In this document: positions 25,807 through 34,260 of the stretch, in pieces
Position numbering within the stretch: position 1 is the stretch's first letter
How the letters are laid out: every line of letters begins with the position of its first letter
Assembly (NCBI RefSeq): GCF_902859725.1
Contig: NZ_CADIJP010000010.1
Span: 1-64,000, forward strand
Direction: 5' to 3'
DNA from: Achromobacter mucicolens
Lineage (GTDB): Bacteria; Pseudomonadota; Gammaproteobacteria; Burkholderiales; Burkholderiaceae_B
DNA: 64,000 bases
Program-made: the position numbers and the translations under genes
Notes under the pieces: model-generated
Seen by the model: only the letters and a program-made list of their open reading frames with translations
Database searches by the model: none
What the model was told of the DNA's origin: nothing

Positions 25807-27216
25807 CTACAGCAGCTTGCCCGGGTTCATGAGCTGGTTGGGATCGAGCGCCCGCTTGATCATCAGCATCAGATCCATTTCGACGGGCGATTTGTAGCGG
25901 CGTAGCTCGTCGCGCCGCAACTGGCCCACGCCGTGCTCGGCGCTGATGCTGCCCCCGCGCTGCGCCACCAGGTCATGCACGCGCCGGTTCAGCGCGGCGG
26001 TCAGCCGGGCATATTCGGCCGGCGCCACGTCCAGCGGCAGCAGCACGTTGTAATGCAGGTTGCCATCGCCGATGTGGCCGAAGTTGATGATGGGCAGCCC
26101 CGGAAAATCCGAGACCAGCGCCAGATCCGCTTCCTCCACAAACGCCGCCAGCCGCGAGATCGGCAGCGCGATGTCGTGCTTGACCGCCTTGCCGGCGCGC
26201 ACCTGCGCCTGCGAGATGCCCTCGCGCAGGCGCCACAGAGTCTGCACCTGCGTGTCGTTCATGGCGACGACGCAATCCTGGATGACACCGGCCTCCAGCG
26301 CCGCGCCCAACGCGGCTTCCAGCAAACCCGGCAGGCCGGCCGGTTCCGTGTCGGACAGTTCCACCAAGGCGTAATACGCGTGACGGCCGGCGAGCGGGCT
26401 GGCCGCGCCGCTGACGTGCGCCACCACCAGATCCAGGCAGCGCGCCGACATCATCTCGAACGCGGTCAGCCGTTCGCCGCAGACGCCCTGCAGGCGGCTC
26501 AGCAACCCCACGACCTGGGCGGGCGTCTCCGCCCCCACCCAGGCCGCCACGCGGCCCGCCGGCGCGGGATACAGCTTGAGCACCGCGCCGGTGATGATGC
26601 CCAGCGTGCCCTCCGAGCCGATGAACAGGCTTTTCAGGTCGTAGCCGGTGTTGTCCTTGCGCAGCCCGCGCAGGCCGTTCCAGACCCGGCCGTCCGGCAG
26701 CACCACCTCCAGTCCCAGCGTCAGGTCGCGCGTGTTGCCATAGCGCAGCACCGCGGTGCCGCCGGCGTTGGTGGCCAGATTGCCGCCGATGGTGCAACTG
26801 CCTTCCGCGCCCAGGCTCAGCGGGAAGAAGCGGCCGACCTCGCGCGCGGCCGCCTGCACGTCGGCCAGCAACACGCCGGCGTCGGCGCACAACGTATTGT
26901 TGATGGCGTCCACCTCGCGGATGCGCTTCATCCGGTTCAGGCTCAGGATCACTTGCGCGCCGCTGCCATCCGGCGTGGCGCCGCCGCTCATCCCGGTATT
27001 GCCGCCCTGCGGCACAACCGGCGTGCGGGTCTGGTGACACAGCCGCATGACCGCGGACACCTCCGTGGCGTTGCGCGGCCGCACCACCACGGGCGTGCTG
27101 CCCTGCCACTTGCCCAGCCAGTCGCGCACGTAGGGAGCCTGGCCGTCGGCATCCAGCACCAGTCCGCCATCGCCCACCAGATGCGACAGCCGCTCGATCA
27201 GTTCATGGTTGCGCAT
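25807..27216 (-). CDS. FAD-linked D-2-hydroxyacid dehydrogenase (GlcD/D-2-hydroxyglutarate dehydrogenase family)
   Basis: Flavoprotein of 469 aa that by family oxidises a D-2-hydroxyacid to the 2-oxoacid. An N-terminal FAD_binding_4 (PCMH) domain has PQGGNTGMSGGATPDG and SLGAEGSCTIGGNLATNAGG. A C-terminal FAD-oxidase domain holds the metal-site motifs INFGHIGDGNLHYNV and SAEHGVGQLRRDEL. The GAGG ribosome binding site lies five bases before the ATG. It starts seven bases after the hydantoin racemase stop, so the two form one transcript divergent from the LysR gene. Its substrate may be a product of the hydantoin pathway across the regulator; that is inference. Confidence 0.88.
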   Translation of the reverse strand: MRNHELIERLSHLVGDGGLVLDADGQAPYVRDWLGKWQGSTPVVVRPRNATEVSAVMRLCHQTRTPVVPQGGNTGMSGGATPDGSGAQVILSLNRMKRIREVDAINNTLCADAGVLLADVQAAAREVGRFFPLSLGAEGSCTIGGNLATNAGGTAVLRYGNTRDLTLGLEVVLPDGRVWNGLRGLRKDNTGYDLKSLFIGSEGTLGIITGAVLKLYPAPAGRVAAWVGAETPAQVVGLLSRLQGVCGERLTAFEMMSARCLDLVVAHVSGAASPLAGRHAYYALVELSDTEPAGLPGLLEAALGAALEAGVIQDCVVAMNDTQVQTLWRLREGISQAQVRAGKAVKHDIALPISRLAAFVEEADLALVSDFPGLPIINFGHIGDGNLHYNVLLPLDVAPAEYARLTAALNRRVHDLVAQRGGSISAEHGVGQLRRDELRRYKSPVEMDLMLMIKRALDPNQLMNPGKLL

Positions 27217-27223
27217 GGTGGCC

Positions 27224-27904
27224 TCAGGCGCCGTGCCAGTTCAGGCGGATGCGGCCTATCGCCATCGCCGCGGCGGCCTGGGTCGGCTCGACCACGGGCA
27301 GGCCCAGCTCGGCCTGCAACCAGCCCCGATAGGCGGCCATGCCCGCGCAGCCCAGCACCAGCACGTCGGCCTGATGCTCGTCGCGCAGCCGCGCGCCGAC
27401 ATGCAGCAGGCGCTCGCGCGTACGGGCTTCGTCAGACAGTTCCACCACGCCCAGATCCAGCGGCAGCTCGGCCGCCACGCGGCCGGCCAGGCCGATTGCG
27501 CCGAACATTCGTCCGTGGCGCGGCAGCGACTGGCGCAGAATGGCGATCACGCCGACGCGCTGGCCCAGCGTCAGGGCGGTCAGCATGCCGCATTCGCTGA
27601 TGCCCAGTACCGGCTTGCGGGTGGCTTCGCGCACGGCATGCAGGCCGGGATCGCTGAAGCAGGCAATGACGTAGCCCGCGGCAGCGGCGCCGTGGTCGGC
27701 ATCCAGCTTGCGCACCAGGGCGGCCAGCGGCAGGGTGACGCTTTCGACGTCCAACTGGGTCTGCACGCCCGCGGGCCCCTCGGCCAGCGTCAGGCACCGG
27801 ATGCGCGGACCGCCGGCCATGCGCAGCGGTTCCAGCGCCGCGTCGAACGCGTCCGTCACGGCCTGCGTGGAGTTGGGATTGATCACAAACAGGGTCTGTT
27901 CCAT
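27224..27904 (-). CDS. Hydantoin racemase (Asp/Glu/hydantoin racemase superfamily)
   Basis: Predicted cofactor-free racemase of 226 aa that would interconvert D- and L-5-substituted hydantoins. The two catalytic cysteines are in the typical contexts VIACFSDPGLHAV and VLVLGCAGMAAY. The N-terminus FVINPNSTQAVTDAF is also typical. The AroM-like or arylmalonate decarboxylase relatives usually keep only one cysteine or a different context, so hydantoin racemase is the best reading. The ATG at 27904 (AGGACGGA upstream) is preferred to an open extension of 15 codons. It is first in a two-gene operon with the FAD dehydrogenase and divergent from the LysR gene. Confidence 0.83.
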   Translation of the reverse strand: MEQTLFVINPNSTQAVTDAFDAALEPLRMAGGPRIRCLTLAEGPAGVQTQLDVESVTLPLAALVRKLDADHGAAAAGYVIACFSDPGLHAVREATRKPVLGISECGMLTALTLGQRVGVIAILRQSLPRHGRMFGAIGLAGRVAAELPLDLGVVELSDEARTRERLLHVGARLRDEHQADVLVLGCAGMAAYRGWLQAELGLPVVEPTQAAAAMAIGRIRLNWHGA

Positions 27905-28056
27905 TCGTCCGTCCTGTTGTTGGCGACGCGCGGGCGCGGGCCGGGGCAAGGTACGGCGCCAGTCTAGCCGCGCACGGCCTGAGCATGTATTGTCAATTTG
28001 TGCGCTGCCCTTAACCCTTTGTTATGCTCGTCGCGTCAATTCGGAGCGGGCGCGCC

Positions 28057-28998
28057 ATGCAACTGAATCTGCGGCAAATCGAAGTCTTCCGGGCGGTGAT
28101 GACCACGGGCTCGATCAGCGGGGCGGCCAAGCTGCTGTTCGTCTCGCAGCCCGCGGTCAGCCGGCTGCTGTCGCACACGGAACAGCGCCTGGGCTTCGCG
28201 CTATTCGAACGCATCAAGGGCAGGCTCTACCCCACGCCCGAATCCCGGCAACTCTTTCGCGAAGTGGAAACCGTCTATGCGGGCGTGCGCCGCGTGGGCG
28301 AGCTGGCCTCGGAACTGTCGGAACGCCGCAGCGGCATCCTGCACCTGGTGTCCAGCCCCAGCATCGGCCACATGCTGGTGCCGCTGACGATCTCGCGCTT
28401 TCGCGAAACGCATCCGGACGTCAAGATCACCTTCCAGCCGCTTACGCAGCAGCCCCTCACGCAGATGCTGCTGGACAACCGCGCCGAACTGGGCGTCGTG
28501 ATCCTGCCCGTCCAGCACCCCAACCTGCTGACCCAGCCGATCGGGCAGGCCAGGCTGGTCTGCATCTGCCCCTACAACCATCCGCTTGCCCATCGCTCGC
28601 TGCTGTCGATCGGGGACCTGCTGCCCTACCCGCTGATTTCCTACGGCGGCGACACGCCGTTCGGGATGCTGGTCGAGCAGATGTACCACGAGGCCGGCCA
28701 GACTCGCCGGCTTGCCGTCGAGGTGAGCTCGCCGCAGAACGCGTGCTCGCTGGTGCAGGCTGGCGCGGGCATCGCGATCGTCGATGAATTTTCGGTCAAG
28801 AGCCGCACGCAGGGCGACTTCGTGGTGCGCCCGATCGACCAGGCCAAGATCCTCACGGCGAGCCTGGTGCAGTCGCGATTCGAGCCCCTGTCGCAGCTTG
28901 CGCAAGCCTTCGTGGACGTGCTGCGCCACACGTTGCAAGAGCAGGGTTTTGAGCTCTCGGCGCAGGTCCAGGCAAACCCTGCCAAGGGTAAACCTTGA
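28057..28998 (+). CDS. LysR-family transcriptional regulator of the hydantoin island
   Basis: LysR-type regulator of 313 aa. The N-terminal winged helix-turn-helix (about 1-65: LRQIEVFRAVMTTGSISGAAKLLFVSQPAVSRLLSH) is followed by a periplasmic-binding-protein-like effector domain. It lies between two oppositely transcribed catabolic units and is read in the same direction as the larger one, so it probably controls both, with a pathway intermediate as inducer. The ATG lies 11 codons inside the longest frame and is the start that fits the family N-terminus. The divergent region to the racemase is 152 bases. Confidence 0.92.
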   Translation: MQLNLRQIEVFRAVMTTGSISGAAKLLFVSQPAVSRLLSHTEQRLGFALFERIKGRLYPTPESRQLFREVETVYAGVRRVGELASELSERRSGILHLVSSPSIGHMLVPLTISRFRETHPDVKITFQPLTQQPLTQMLLDNRAELGVVILPVQHPNLLTQPIGQARLVCICPYNHPLAHRSLLSIGDLLPYPLISYGGDTPFGMLVEQMYHEAGQTRRLAVEVSSPQNACSLVQAGAGIAIVDEFSVKSRTQGDFVVRPIDQAKILTASLVQSRFEPLSQLAQAFVDVLRHTLQEQGFELSAQVQANPAKGKP

Positions 28999-29027
28999 CT
29001 TAACCGGCTGTTATACCAAGGCAATAA
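28983..29027. promoter_or_regulatory. Candidate LysR operator region before the hydantoin operon
   Basis: CAAGG-N5-CCTTG (28983-28997) overlaps the end of the LysR gene. It is followed by a TTAT-N9-ATAA dyad (29011-29027) that fits the T-N11-A type of LysR site. Both lie 90-140 bases before the DapA-like gene. No clean sigma-70 promoter is visible, as is common for activator-dependent promoters. Confidence 0.35.
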
Positions 29028-29118
29028 AAAAGCAAGTGGAGTTCTAAAAGTTCCGCTTTAGGATGACATCGAAACGTCGTTCCCGATTTCGGTTTTCACG
29101 CATCCTGACGGAGAAAAG

Positions 29119-30045
29119 ATGGCAGCCTCCATCGACGCCAAAGGCGTCTTCACCATTTGCCCCACGCCCTTTGACGATGCCCTGCGCGTCGATGCCGACA
29201 GTATCCGGACGCTGGTCGACTTCCTGCTGGAAACCGGCGTCACCGGCCTGGCCATCCTCGGGTTTCTCGGCGAGCTTCACAAGCTGTCGAACGCCGAGCG
29301 CAGGCTGGTCCTGGAAACCTTCGTCAAGCACACGGATGGCCGCGTGCCGGTGTGGGTCGGCGTGCGCGCCCACGGCATTGCCGGCGCCATCGAGCAGGCC
29401 CTCGAAGCCCAGGAACTGGGCGCCTCGGCGGTGTTCGCCGCGCCCCTGGACAACGCCAGCGATGCGCTGCTGTTCGACTACTACAAGGCGGTGGCGGACG
29501 CCGTGAATATCCCGGTCGTGATCCACGACTTTCCGGATTCCTTCGGCACCGAGATCCGGCCCGAGGTCGTGGCGCGCCTGGGCCGCGAAGGCGGCGTGCA
29601 CATGATCAAGATGGAAGAGCCGCCGGTGGGTCAAAAGATCAGCCGCATCCGCGAACTGGTGCCGGACGCGGAGATGGCGATCTTCGGCGGATTGGGCGGC
29701 GTGTACTTCCTGGAGGAACTGCAGCGCGGCGCGGTCGGCACCATGACCGGCTTTGCGTTTCCGGAGATCCTGGTCGCCATCTACGAACGCTACGCCAGCG
29801 GCGACCACGCCGGCGCCGCCGCGATCTTCGACCGCTACTGCCCGCTGATCCGCTACGAGTTCCAGCCCAAGATCGGACTGGCGCTGCGCAAGTACGTGTA
29901 CCAGCGCCGCGGCGCCATCAAGAGTCATGCGTTGCGCGCACCGGGGATGCGCATCGATCCGGTGACCGCGGCCGAACTGGAAGCCACGGTCGCGCGCGTC
30001 GGATTGTCCCTGGCCTGCGCCGGCCGCCAACCCGTGCAAGGCTGA
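29119..30045 (+). CDS. DapA-superfamily lyase/aldolase-like protein, atypical active site
   Basis: TIM-barrel protein of 308 aa in the dihydrodipicolinate synthase/N-acetylneuraminate lyase superfamily. The Schiff-base lysine is at about K164 (HMIKMEEPP). The rest of the pocket is unusual. The GTTGE motif that binds the 2-oxoacid reads GFLGE (48-52). The catalytic tyrosine of the YNxPSRTG motif is replaced by H136 in IHDFPDSFG, and the substrate-binding arginine is also missing. It is therefore neither a lysine-pathway DapA nor a standard pyruvate aldolase. It is first gene of the plus-strand hydantoin operon, with GGAGAAAAG before the ATG. The true reaction is unknown. Confidence 0.82.
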   Translation: MAASIDAKGVFTICPTPFDDALRVDADSIRTLVDFLLETGVTGLAILGFLGELHKLSNAERRLVLETFVKHTDGRVPVWVGVRAHGIAGAIEQALEAQELGASAVFAAPLDNASDALLFDYYKAVADAVNIPVVIHDFPDSFGTEIRPEVVARLGREGGVHMIKMEEPPVGQKISRIRELVPDAEMAIFGGLGGVYFLEELQRGAVGTMTGFAFPEILVAIYERYASGDHAGAAAIFDRYCPLIRYEFQPKIGLALRKYVYQRRGAIKSHALRAPGMRIDPVTAAELEATVARVGLSLACAGRQPVQG

Positions 30046-30060
30046 ATAAGGAGCGCACGC

Positions 30061-30840
30061 ATGGATCTGGGCATCAAGGGAAAGCACGCGCTGGTGTGCG
30101 CATCGAGCAAGGGTCTGGGCTACGCCTGCGCGCTATCGTTGGCGCGCGAAGGCGTGAATCTGGTGATGGCCGCGCGCACCGCGGCCACGCTGGACGCCGC
30201 GGCGGACGCAATCCGCCGCGAAACGGGCGCCTCGGTCGTCACGGTGGCCGCCGACGTCACCACCGAGGCCGGCAGGCAGGCGCTGCTTGCGGCCTGCCCC
30301 GAGCCCGACATCCTGGTCACCAACGCGGGCGGGCCCAAGCCCGGCGACTTCCGCGAATGGTCGCGCGAGGACTGGATTGCGGCGCTGGACGCCAACATGC
30401 TGACGCCGATCGCGCTGATCCGCGCCACGGTGGACGGCATGATCGCGCGCCGCTTCGGCCGCATCGTGAACATCACGTCGGCCGCCGTGAAGATGCCCAT
30501 CGACATCCTGGGCCTGTCCAACGGCGCACGCGCCGGGCTGACCGGATTCGTCGCGGGGCTGGCGCGCCAGACCGTGCGCCACGGCGTCACGATCAACAAC
30601 CTGCTGCCAGGCCCGTTCCTGACGGACCGCCTGCGCCAGACGGCCGAGCGCGGCGCGCGCGACAGCGGCAAGACGGTGGATGACGTGCTGGCCGCGCGGC
30701 TGGCGGGCATCCCCGCGGGCCGCTATGGCGACCCCGCCGAGTTCGGCGACGCCTGCGCCTTCCTGTGCGGCGCGCGCGCCGGTTTCATGACGGGGCAGAA
30801 CCTCGTGCTGGACGGCGGCATCTATCCCGGCACGCTCTGA
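30061..30840 (+). CDS. SDR-family protein lacking the YxxxK active site (BKR-like)
   Basis: Short-chain dehydrogenase fold, 259 aa. The dinucleotide-binding motif is present (ASSKGLGYACA, about 14-24), with NAGGPKPGDF and the serine S140 (NITSAAVK). The place of the catalytic Tyr-x3-Lys is LSNGARAGL, so L152 and A156 replace Tyr and Lys. This LSNxARAGL pattern marks a BKR-like SDR subgroup found in other bacteria whose chemistry is unclear. It may bind NAD(P) without classical hydride transfer. It follows the DapA-like gene by 15 bases and precedes the hydantoinase by 27. Confidence 0.85.
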   Translation: MDLGIKGKHALVCASSKGLGYACALSLAREGVNLVMAARTAATLDAAADAIRRETGASVVTVAADVTTEAGRQALLAACPEPDILVTNAGGPKPGDFREWSREDWIAALDANMLTPIALIRATVDGMIARRFGRIVNITSAAVKMPIDILGLSNGARAGLTGFVAGLARQTVRHGVTINNLLPGPFLTDRLRQTAERGARDSGKTVDDVLAARLAGIPAGRYGDPAEFGDACAFLCGARAGFMTGQNLVLDGGIYPGTL

Positions 30841-30867
30841 CCACCCCTTCGCGCGGAACCCCTATCC

Positions 30868-32346
30868 ATGACCGACACCGCAGCATTCGACCTGACGATC
30901 CGCAACGGCCGCATCAGCACGGCCACCGACACCTTCCATGCCGACATCGGCGTGCGCGACGGCGTGATCGTCGCGCTGGGCCAGGGCCTGCCGCCGGGCG
31001 CGCGCGACATCGACGCCGCGGGCCGCTGGGTGCTGCCCGGCGGCATCGACAGCCACTGCCACGTCGAACAGTTGTCGGGCATGGGCATCATGTGCGCCGA
31101 CGACTTCTACAGCGCAACCGTGTCCGCGGCGTTCGGCGGCACGACCACCATCATCCCGTTCGCGGCACAACATCGCGGCAACGCGCTGCCTGAAGTCGTG
31201 GCCGACTACGCCCGCCGCGCCGAGGAAAAGGCCGTCATCGATTATGGCTTTCACCTGATCCTGTCCGACCCCACGGAACAGGCGCTCAAGCACGACCTGC
31301 CCGAGCTCATCAAGAACGGCATCACGTCTTTCAAGGTCTTCATGACCTACGACCGCCTGAAGCTGGACGACTATCAGTTGCTGGACGTGCTGGAGGTTGC
31401 CGACCGCGAGGGCGCACTGGTCATGGTGCACGCCGAGAACAACGACATGATCCGCTGGGTGGCGCGCCGCCTGGCAGAGCGCGGCATGACGGCGCCCAAG
31501 TATCACGCGGTGGCCCACACGCCGCTGGCAGAAAGCGAGGCGACGAACCGCGCCGTGACGCTGGCCCGGATGATGGATGTGCCGATCCTGATCGTGCACG
31601 TGGCCGGACTGGAAGCCGTGCGCGTGGTGCATTCGTCGCAGGCGCTGGGGCTGCCGATCCACGCCGAAAGCTGCCCGCAATACCTGTTCCTGACGGCCGA
31701 CGACATCGACGCGCCAGGGCTGGAAGGCGCCAAGTTCTGCTGCAGCCCGCCCCCGCGCGATGCGGCCTCGCAAGAGGCCGTCTGGCAGGGCCTGGCCGAC
31801 GGCACGCTGCAGATCTATTCGTCCGACCACGCGCCCTACCGCTTCGATGCCAGCGGCAAGCTGCCCAAGGGCGAGGCCACCACCTTCAAGGACGTGGCCA
31901 ATGGCGTGCCGGGACTGGAGGTGCGCATGCCACTGCTGTTCTCCGAAGGCGTGCTGGGCGGACGCATTTCCATCGAACGCTTCGTCGCGCTGACCGCGGC
32001 CAATCACGCCCGCACCTACGGCCTGTATCCGCAGAAAGGCACGATCGCCGTGGGCGCGGACGCCGACATCGCCATCTGGAACCCGGAACGCGAAGTGACG
32101 ATCTCCGCTTCCATGCTGCACGACAACGTCGGCTACACGCCCTACGAGGGCCGGACGGTGCGCGGCTGGCCCGAAGTGGTCATCAGCCGCGGCCGCATCG
32201 CCGTCCAGGACGGACAGTTGCACGTGACGCGCGGCAGCGGCCGCTTCATCAAGCGCGGCACGCCGGAACCGGTGCTGCGTCAGCGCCTGACCGGCAATCC
32301 CAATGCGCTGGTGCGCAAATACTTTTCGGCCGACAGCGCCGCCTGA
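30868..32346 (+). CDS. D-hydantoinase / dihydropyrimidinase
   Basis: Amidohydrolase of 492 aa that opens the ring of 5-substituted hydantoins or dihydropyrimidines to N-carbamoyl amino acids. The binuclear metal site is complete: HxH in DSHCHVE, the carboxylated lysine in ITSFKVFMTYD, histidines in VHAENND and IVHVAG, and the aspartate in YSSDHAPY. The CPQYL segment is also typical. Pairing with a D-carbamoylase and a hydantoin racemase favours hydantoin over pyrimidine turnover. Some annotations may call it dihydropyrimidinase (hydA). Middle gene of the operon. Confidence 0.9.
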   Translation: MTDTAAFDLTIRNGRISTATDTFHADIGVRDGVIVALGQGLPPGARDIDAAGRWVLPGGIDSHCHVEQLSGMGIMCADDFYSATVSAAFGGTTTIIPFAAQHRGNALPEVVADYARRAEEKAVIDYGFHLILSDPTEQALKHDLPELIKNGITSFKVFMTYDRLKLDDYQLLDVLEVADREGALVMVHAENNDMIRWVARRLAERGMTAPKYHAVAHTPLAESEATNRAVTLARMMDVPILIVHVAGLEAVRVVHSSQALGLPIHAESCPQYLFLTADDIDAPGLEGAKFCCSPPPRDAASQEAVWQGLADGTLQIYSSDHAPYRFDASGKLPKGEATTFKDVANGVPGLEVRMPLLFSEGVLGGRISIERFVALTAANHARTYGLYPQKGTIAVGADADIAIWNPEREVTISASMLHDNVGYTPYEGRTVRGWPEVVISRGRIAVQDGQLHVTRGSGRFIKRGTPEPVLRQRLTGNPNALVRKYFSADSAA

Positions 32347-32369
32347 GTCACTGAGTAAAGGATCACGGC

Positions 32370-33317
32370 ATGAGCAAACGTCCCTTCGGCCTGGCGGTCG
32401 CGCAGATGGGTCCGGTGCAACCCGAAGAGACCCGGCGGCAGGCGGTGGCCCGCCTGCTTGAGATGATGCGCGAGGCGCACGGACGCGGCGCGCGCATGGT
32501 GGTGTTTCCGGAACTGGCGCTGACCACCTTCTTTCCGCGCTACTGGATGACCGAAGAAGAGGCGATGGCGCGCTACTTCGAAAAGGAGATGCCCGGCCCC
32601 GAGACCCGCGTGCTGTTCGACACCGCCCGGGAACTGGGCATCGGGTTTTATCTGGGTTATGCGGAAATCGCCTCGGACGGCCGTCGGTACAACACCAGCA
32701 TCCTGGTCGACGCCAACGCGCGCATCGTCGGACGCTACCGCAAGATCCATCTGCCGGGCCACAGCGACCACAAGCCCGACGCGCCGTTCCAGCACCTGGA
32801 AAAGAAGTTCTTCGAAGTCGGCAACGACGGCTTCAATGTCTGGGAAACGCTGGGCACGCGCATCGGCATGTGCCTGTGCAACGACCGCCGCTGGACGGAA
32901 ACCTGGCGCGTGCTCGCGCTGCAGGGCGCCGAGATCGTGGCGCTGGGATACAACACGCCGTCATTGAACATCCACTGGAACGAACCGGTCCACTTGCGAA
33001 TGTTCCACCACCTGCTCAGTCTGCAGGCGGCCGCGTATCAGAACGCGGTCTGGGTGGCCGCCGCAGGCAAGGCCGGCAATGAGGACGGCAGCCACCTGAT
33101 CGCCGGATCGGCCATCGTCGCGCCCACGGGCGAGATCGTGGCGCAGGCGCAGGGGGAGGAGGACGAGGTGATTTTCTGCCAGGCCGATCTGGCGCTGGGA
33201 GACACCTTCAAGCAGCACATCTTCAACTTCGCCGCCCACCGGCGTCCGGAACACTACGGCTTGATCCTCGAGCGCGTGGGAACCGGACCCGCCCTGGGCA
33301 AGACGCCTCTTCCCTAA
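32370..33317 (+). CDS. N-carbamoyl-D-amino-acid amidohydrolase
   Basis: Nitrilase-superfamily enzyme of 315 aa that hydrolyses N-carbamoyl-D-amino acids to the D-amino acid, CO2 and ammonia. The catalytic Glu-Lys-Cys triad is at E48 (FPELALTTFFPR), K125 (RYRKIHLPGH) and C170 (MCLCNDRRW). Long stretches, such as FPELALTTFFPR, KIHLPGH, NDRRW and HIFNF-AHR-P-HYGLI, match what I know of the Agrobacterium D-carbamoylase. That makes this a confident family call and fixes the stereochemistry of the route as D. It follows the hydantoinase by 23 bases and precedes the transporter genes by 10. Confidence 0.92.
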   Translation: MSKRPFGLAVAQMGPVQPEETRRQAVARLLEMMREAHGRGARMVVFPELALTTFFPRYWMTEEEAMARYFEKEMPGPETRVLFDTARELGIGFYLGYAEIASDGRRYNTSILVDANARIVGRYRKIHLPGHSDHKPDAPFQHLEKKFFEVGNDGFNVWETLGTRIGMCLCNDRRWTETWRVLALQGAEIVALGYNTPSLNIHWNEPVHLRMFHHLLSLQAAAYQNAVWVAAAGKAGNEDGSHLIAGSAIVAPTGEIVAQAQGEEDEVIFCQADLALGDTFKQHIFNFAAHRRPEHYGLILERVGTGPALGKTPLP

Positions 33318-33327
33318 AGGACCTGCC

Positions 33328-34185
33328 ATGACCCGCCTTCTCCGCACCCTGACTTTTGCCGGCCGCTGCGGCCTCACGTTGTGCCTGGCCGGCGCCAGCC
33401 TGACCGCGGTTGCCGCCCAGCCGCTGACCACCGGCGTGGACGCCACGTTCGCCCCGCACGCCATGCCCAAGCTGGGCGGCGGCCTGGACGGCTTCAACAT
33501 CGAACTCGGCCAAGCCATCGCCAAGCAGTTGGGCACGACGATCAAGATCGAGGGCACCGAATACGCGGCGCTGATTCCTGGGCTGAACGCCAAGAAGTAC
33601 GACTTCGTGCTGGCGCCTACCACGGCCACCGAGGAACGCGCCCGCGCCCTGCTGTTTTCCGAGGGCTACCTGAACACGGACTACACCTTCGTGATCGGCA
33701 AGAACGGCAAGGAAATCAAAGGGCTGGATGACCTGAAGGGCCGCAAGCTGGCGGTCAACAAGGGCTCGGCCTACGAGAACTGGGCGCGCGATAACGCCGC
33801 CAAGTACGGCTTCACGTATGACGTGTACGCCTCCAATGCCGATGCGGTGCAGGCCGTGCAGTCCGGCCGCGCGGACGCCAACCTGGCGGGCAACACCGTG
33901 GCGGCATGGGCGGCCAAGCAGAACCCGGCGGTGCGCACCAGCTACACGATCAAGACGGGACTGGTATGGGCGCTGGCGTTCCGGCTGGACGACCAGGCGG
34001 GCCGCGACCGCGTGTCGATGGCGCTCAAGTGCCTGAAGCAGGACGGCACGGTGTCCAAGCTGGTGCAGAAGTGGTTCGGCTTCACGCCTGCCGCGGGCTC
34101 GGCGGCGGTCACGGTGACGCCGGGCCAGGGCGTGCCGGACCTGCCAGGCTACGACGCCAAGCCGGTCGAGCTGCGCTGCAGCTGA
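33328..34185 (+). CDS. Amino acid ABC transporter substrate-binding protein
   Basis: Periplasmic solute-binding protein of the polar amino acid family (285 aa). An N-terminal Sec signal (about 1-30, ending TAVAAQ) is followed by the SBP_bac_3 fold (DATFAPHAMPKLGGGLDGFNIELGQAIAKQLG; LKGRKLAVNKGSAYENWA; GRADANLAGNTVAAW). Linked to the carbamoylase and to matching ATPase and permease genes, it probably captures the hydantoin, carbamoyl compound or amino acid that feeds this pathway. The ligand cannot be deduced from sequence. Confidence 0.9.
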   Translation: MTRLLRTLTFAGRCGLTLCLAGASLTAVAAQPLTTGVDATFAPHAMPKLGGGLDGFNIELGQAIAKQLGTTIKIEGTEYAALIPGLNAKKYDFVLAPTTATEERARALLFSEGYLNTDYTFVIGKNGKEIKGLDDLKGRKLAVNKGSAYENWARDNAAKYGFTYDVYASNADAVQAVQSGRADANLAGNTVAAWAAKQNPAVRTSYTIKTGLVWALAFRLDDQAGRDRVSMALKCLKQDGTVSKLVQKWFGFTPAAGSAAVTVTPGQGVPDLPGYDAKPVELRCS

Positions 34186-34260
34186 TTTTCCGACGCACCG
34201 CCAACGACAGGGGGGGGAAGCCGCCACGCGGCCTCCTGCCCGCGCTTTGAGGAGCTTTCA

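Noticed and set aside
22921-25905. A 994-codon open frame on plus, opposite hrpA
   Set aside because: It is the antisense shadow of a clear HrpA helicase in high-GC sequence, rich in Arg/Gly/Gln/His with no family resemblance and no binding site.
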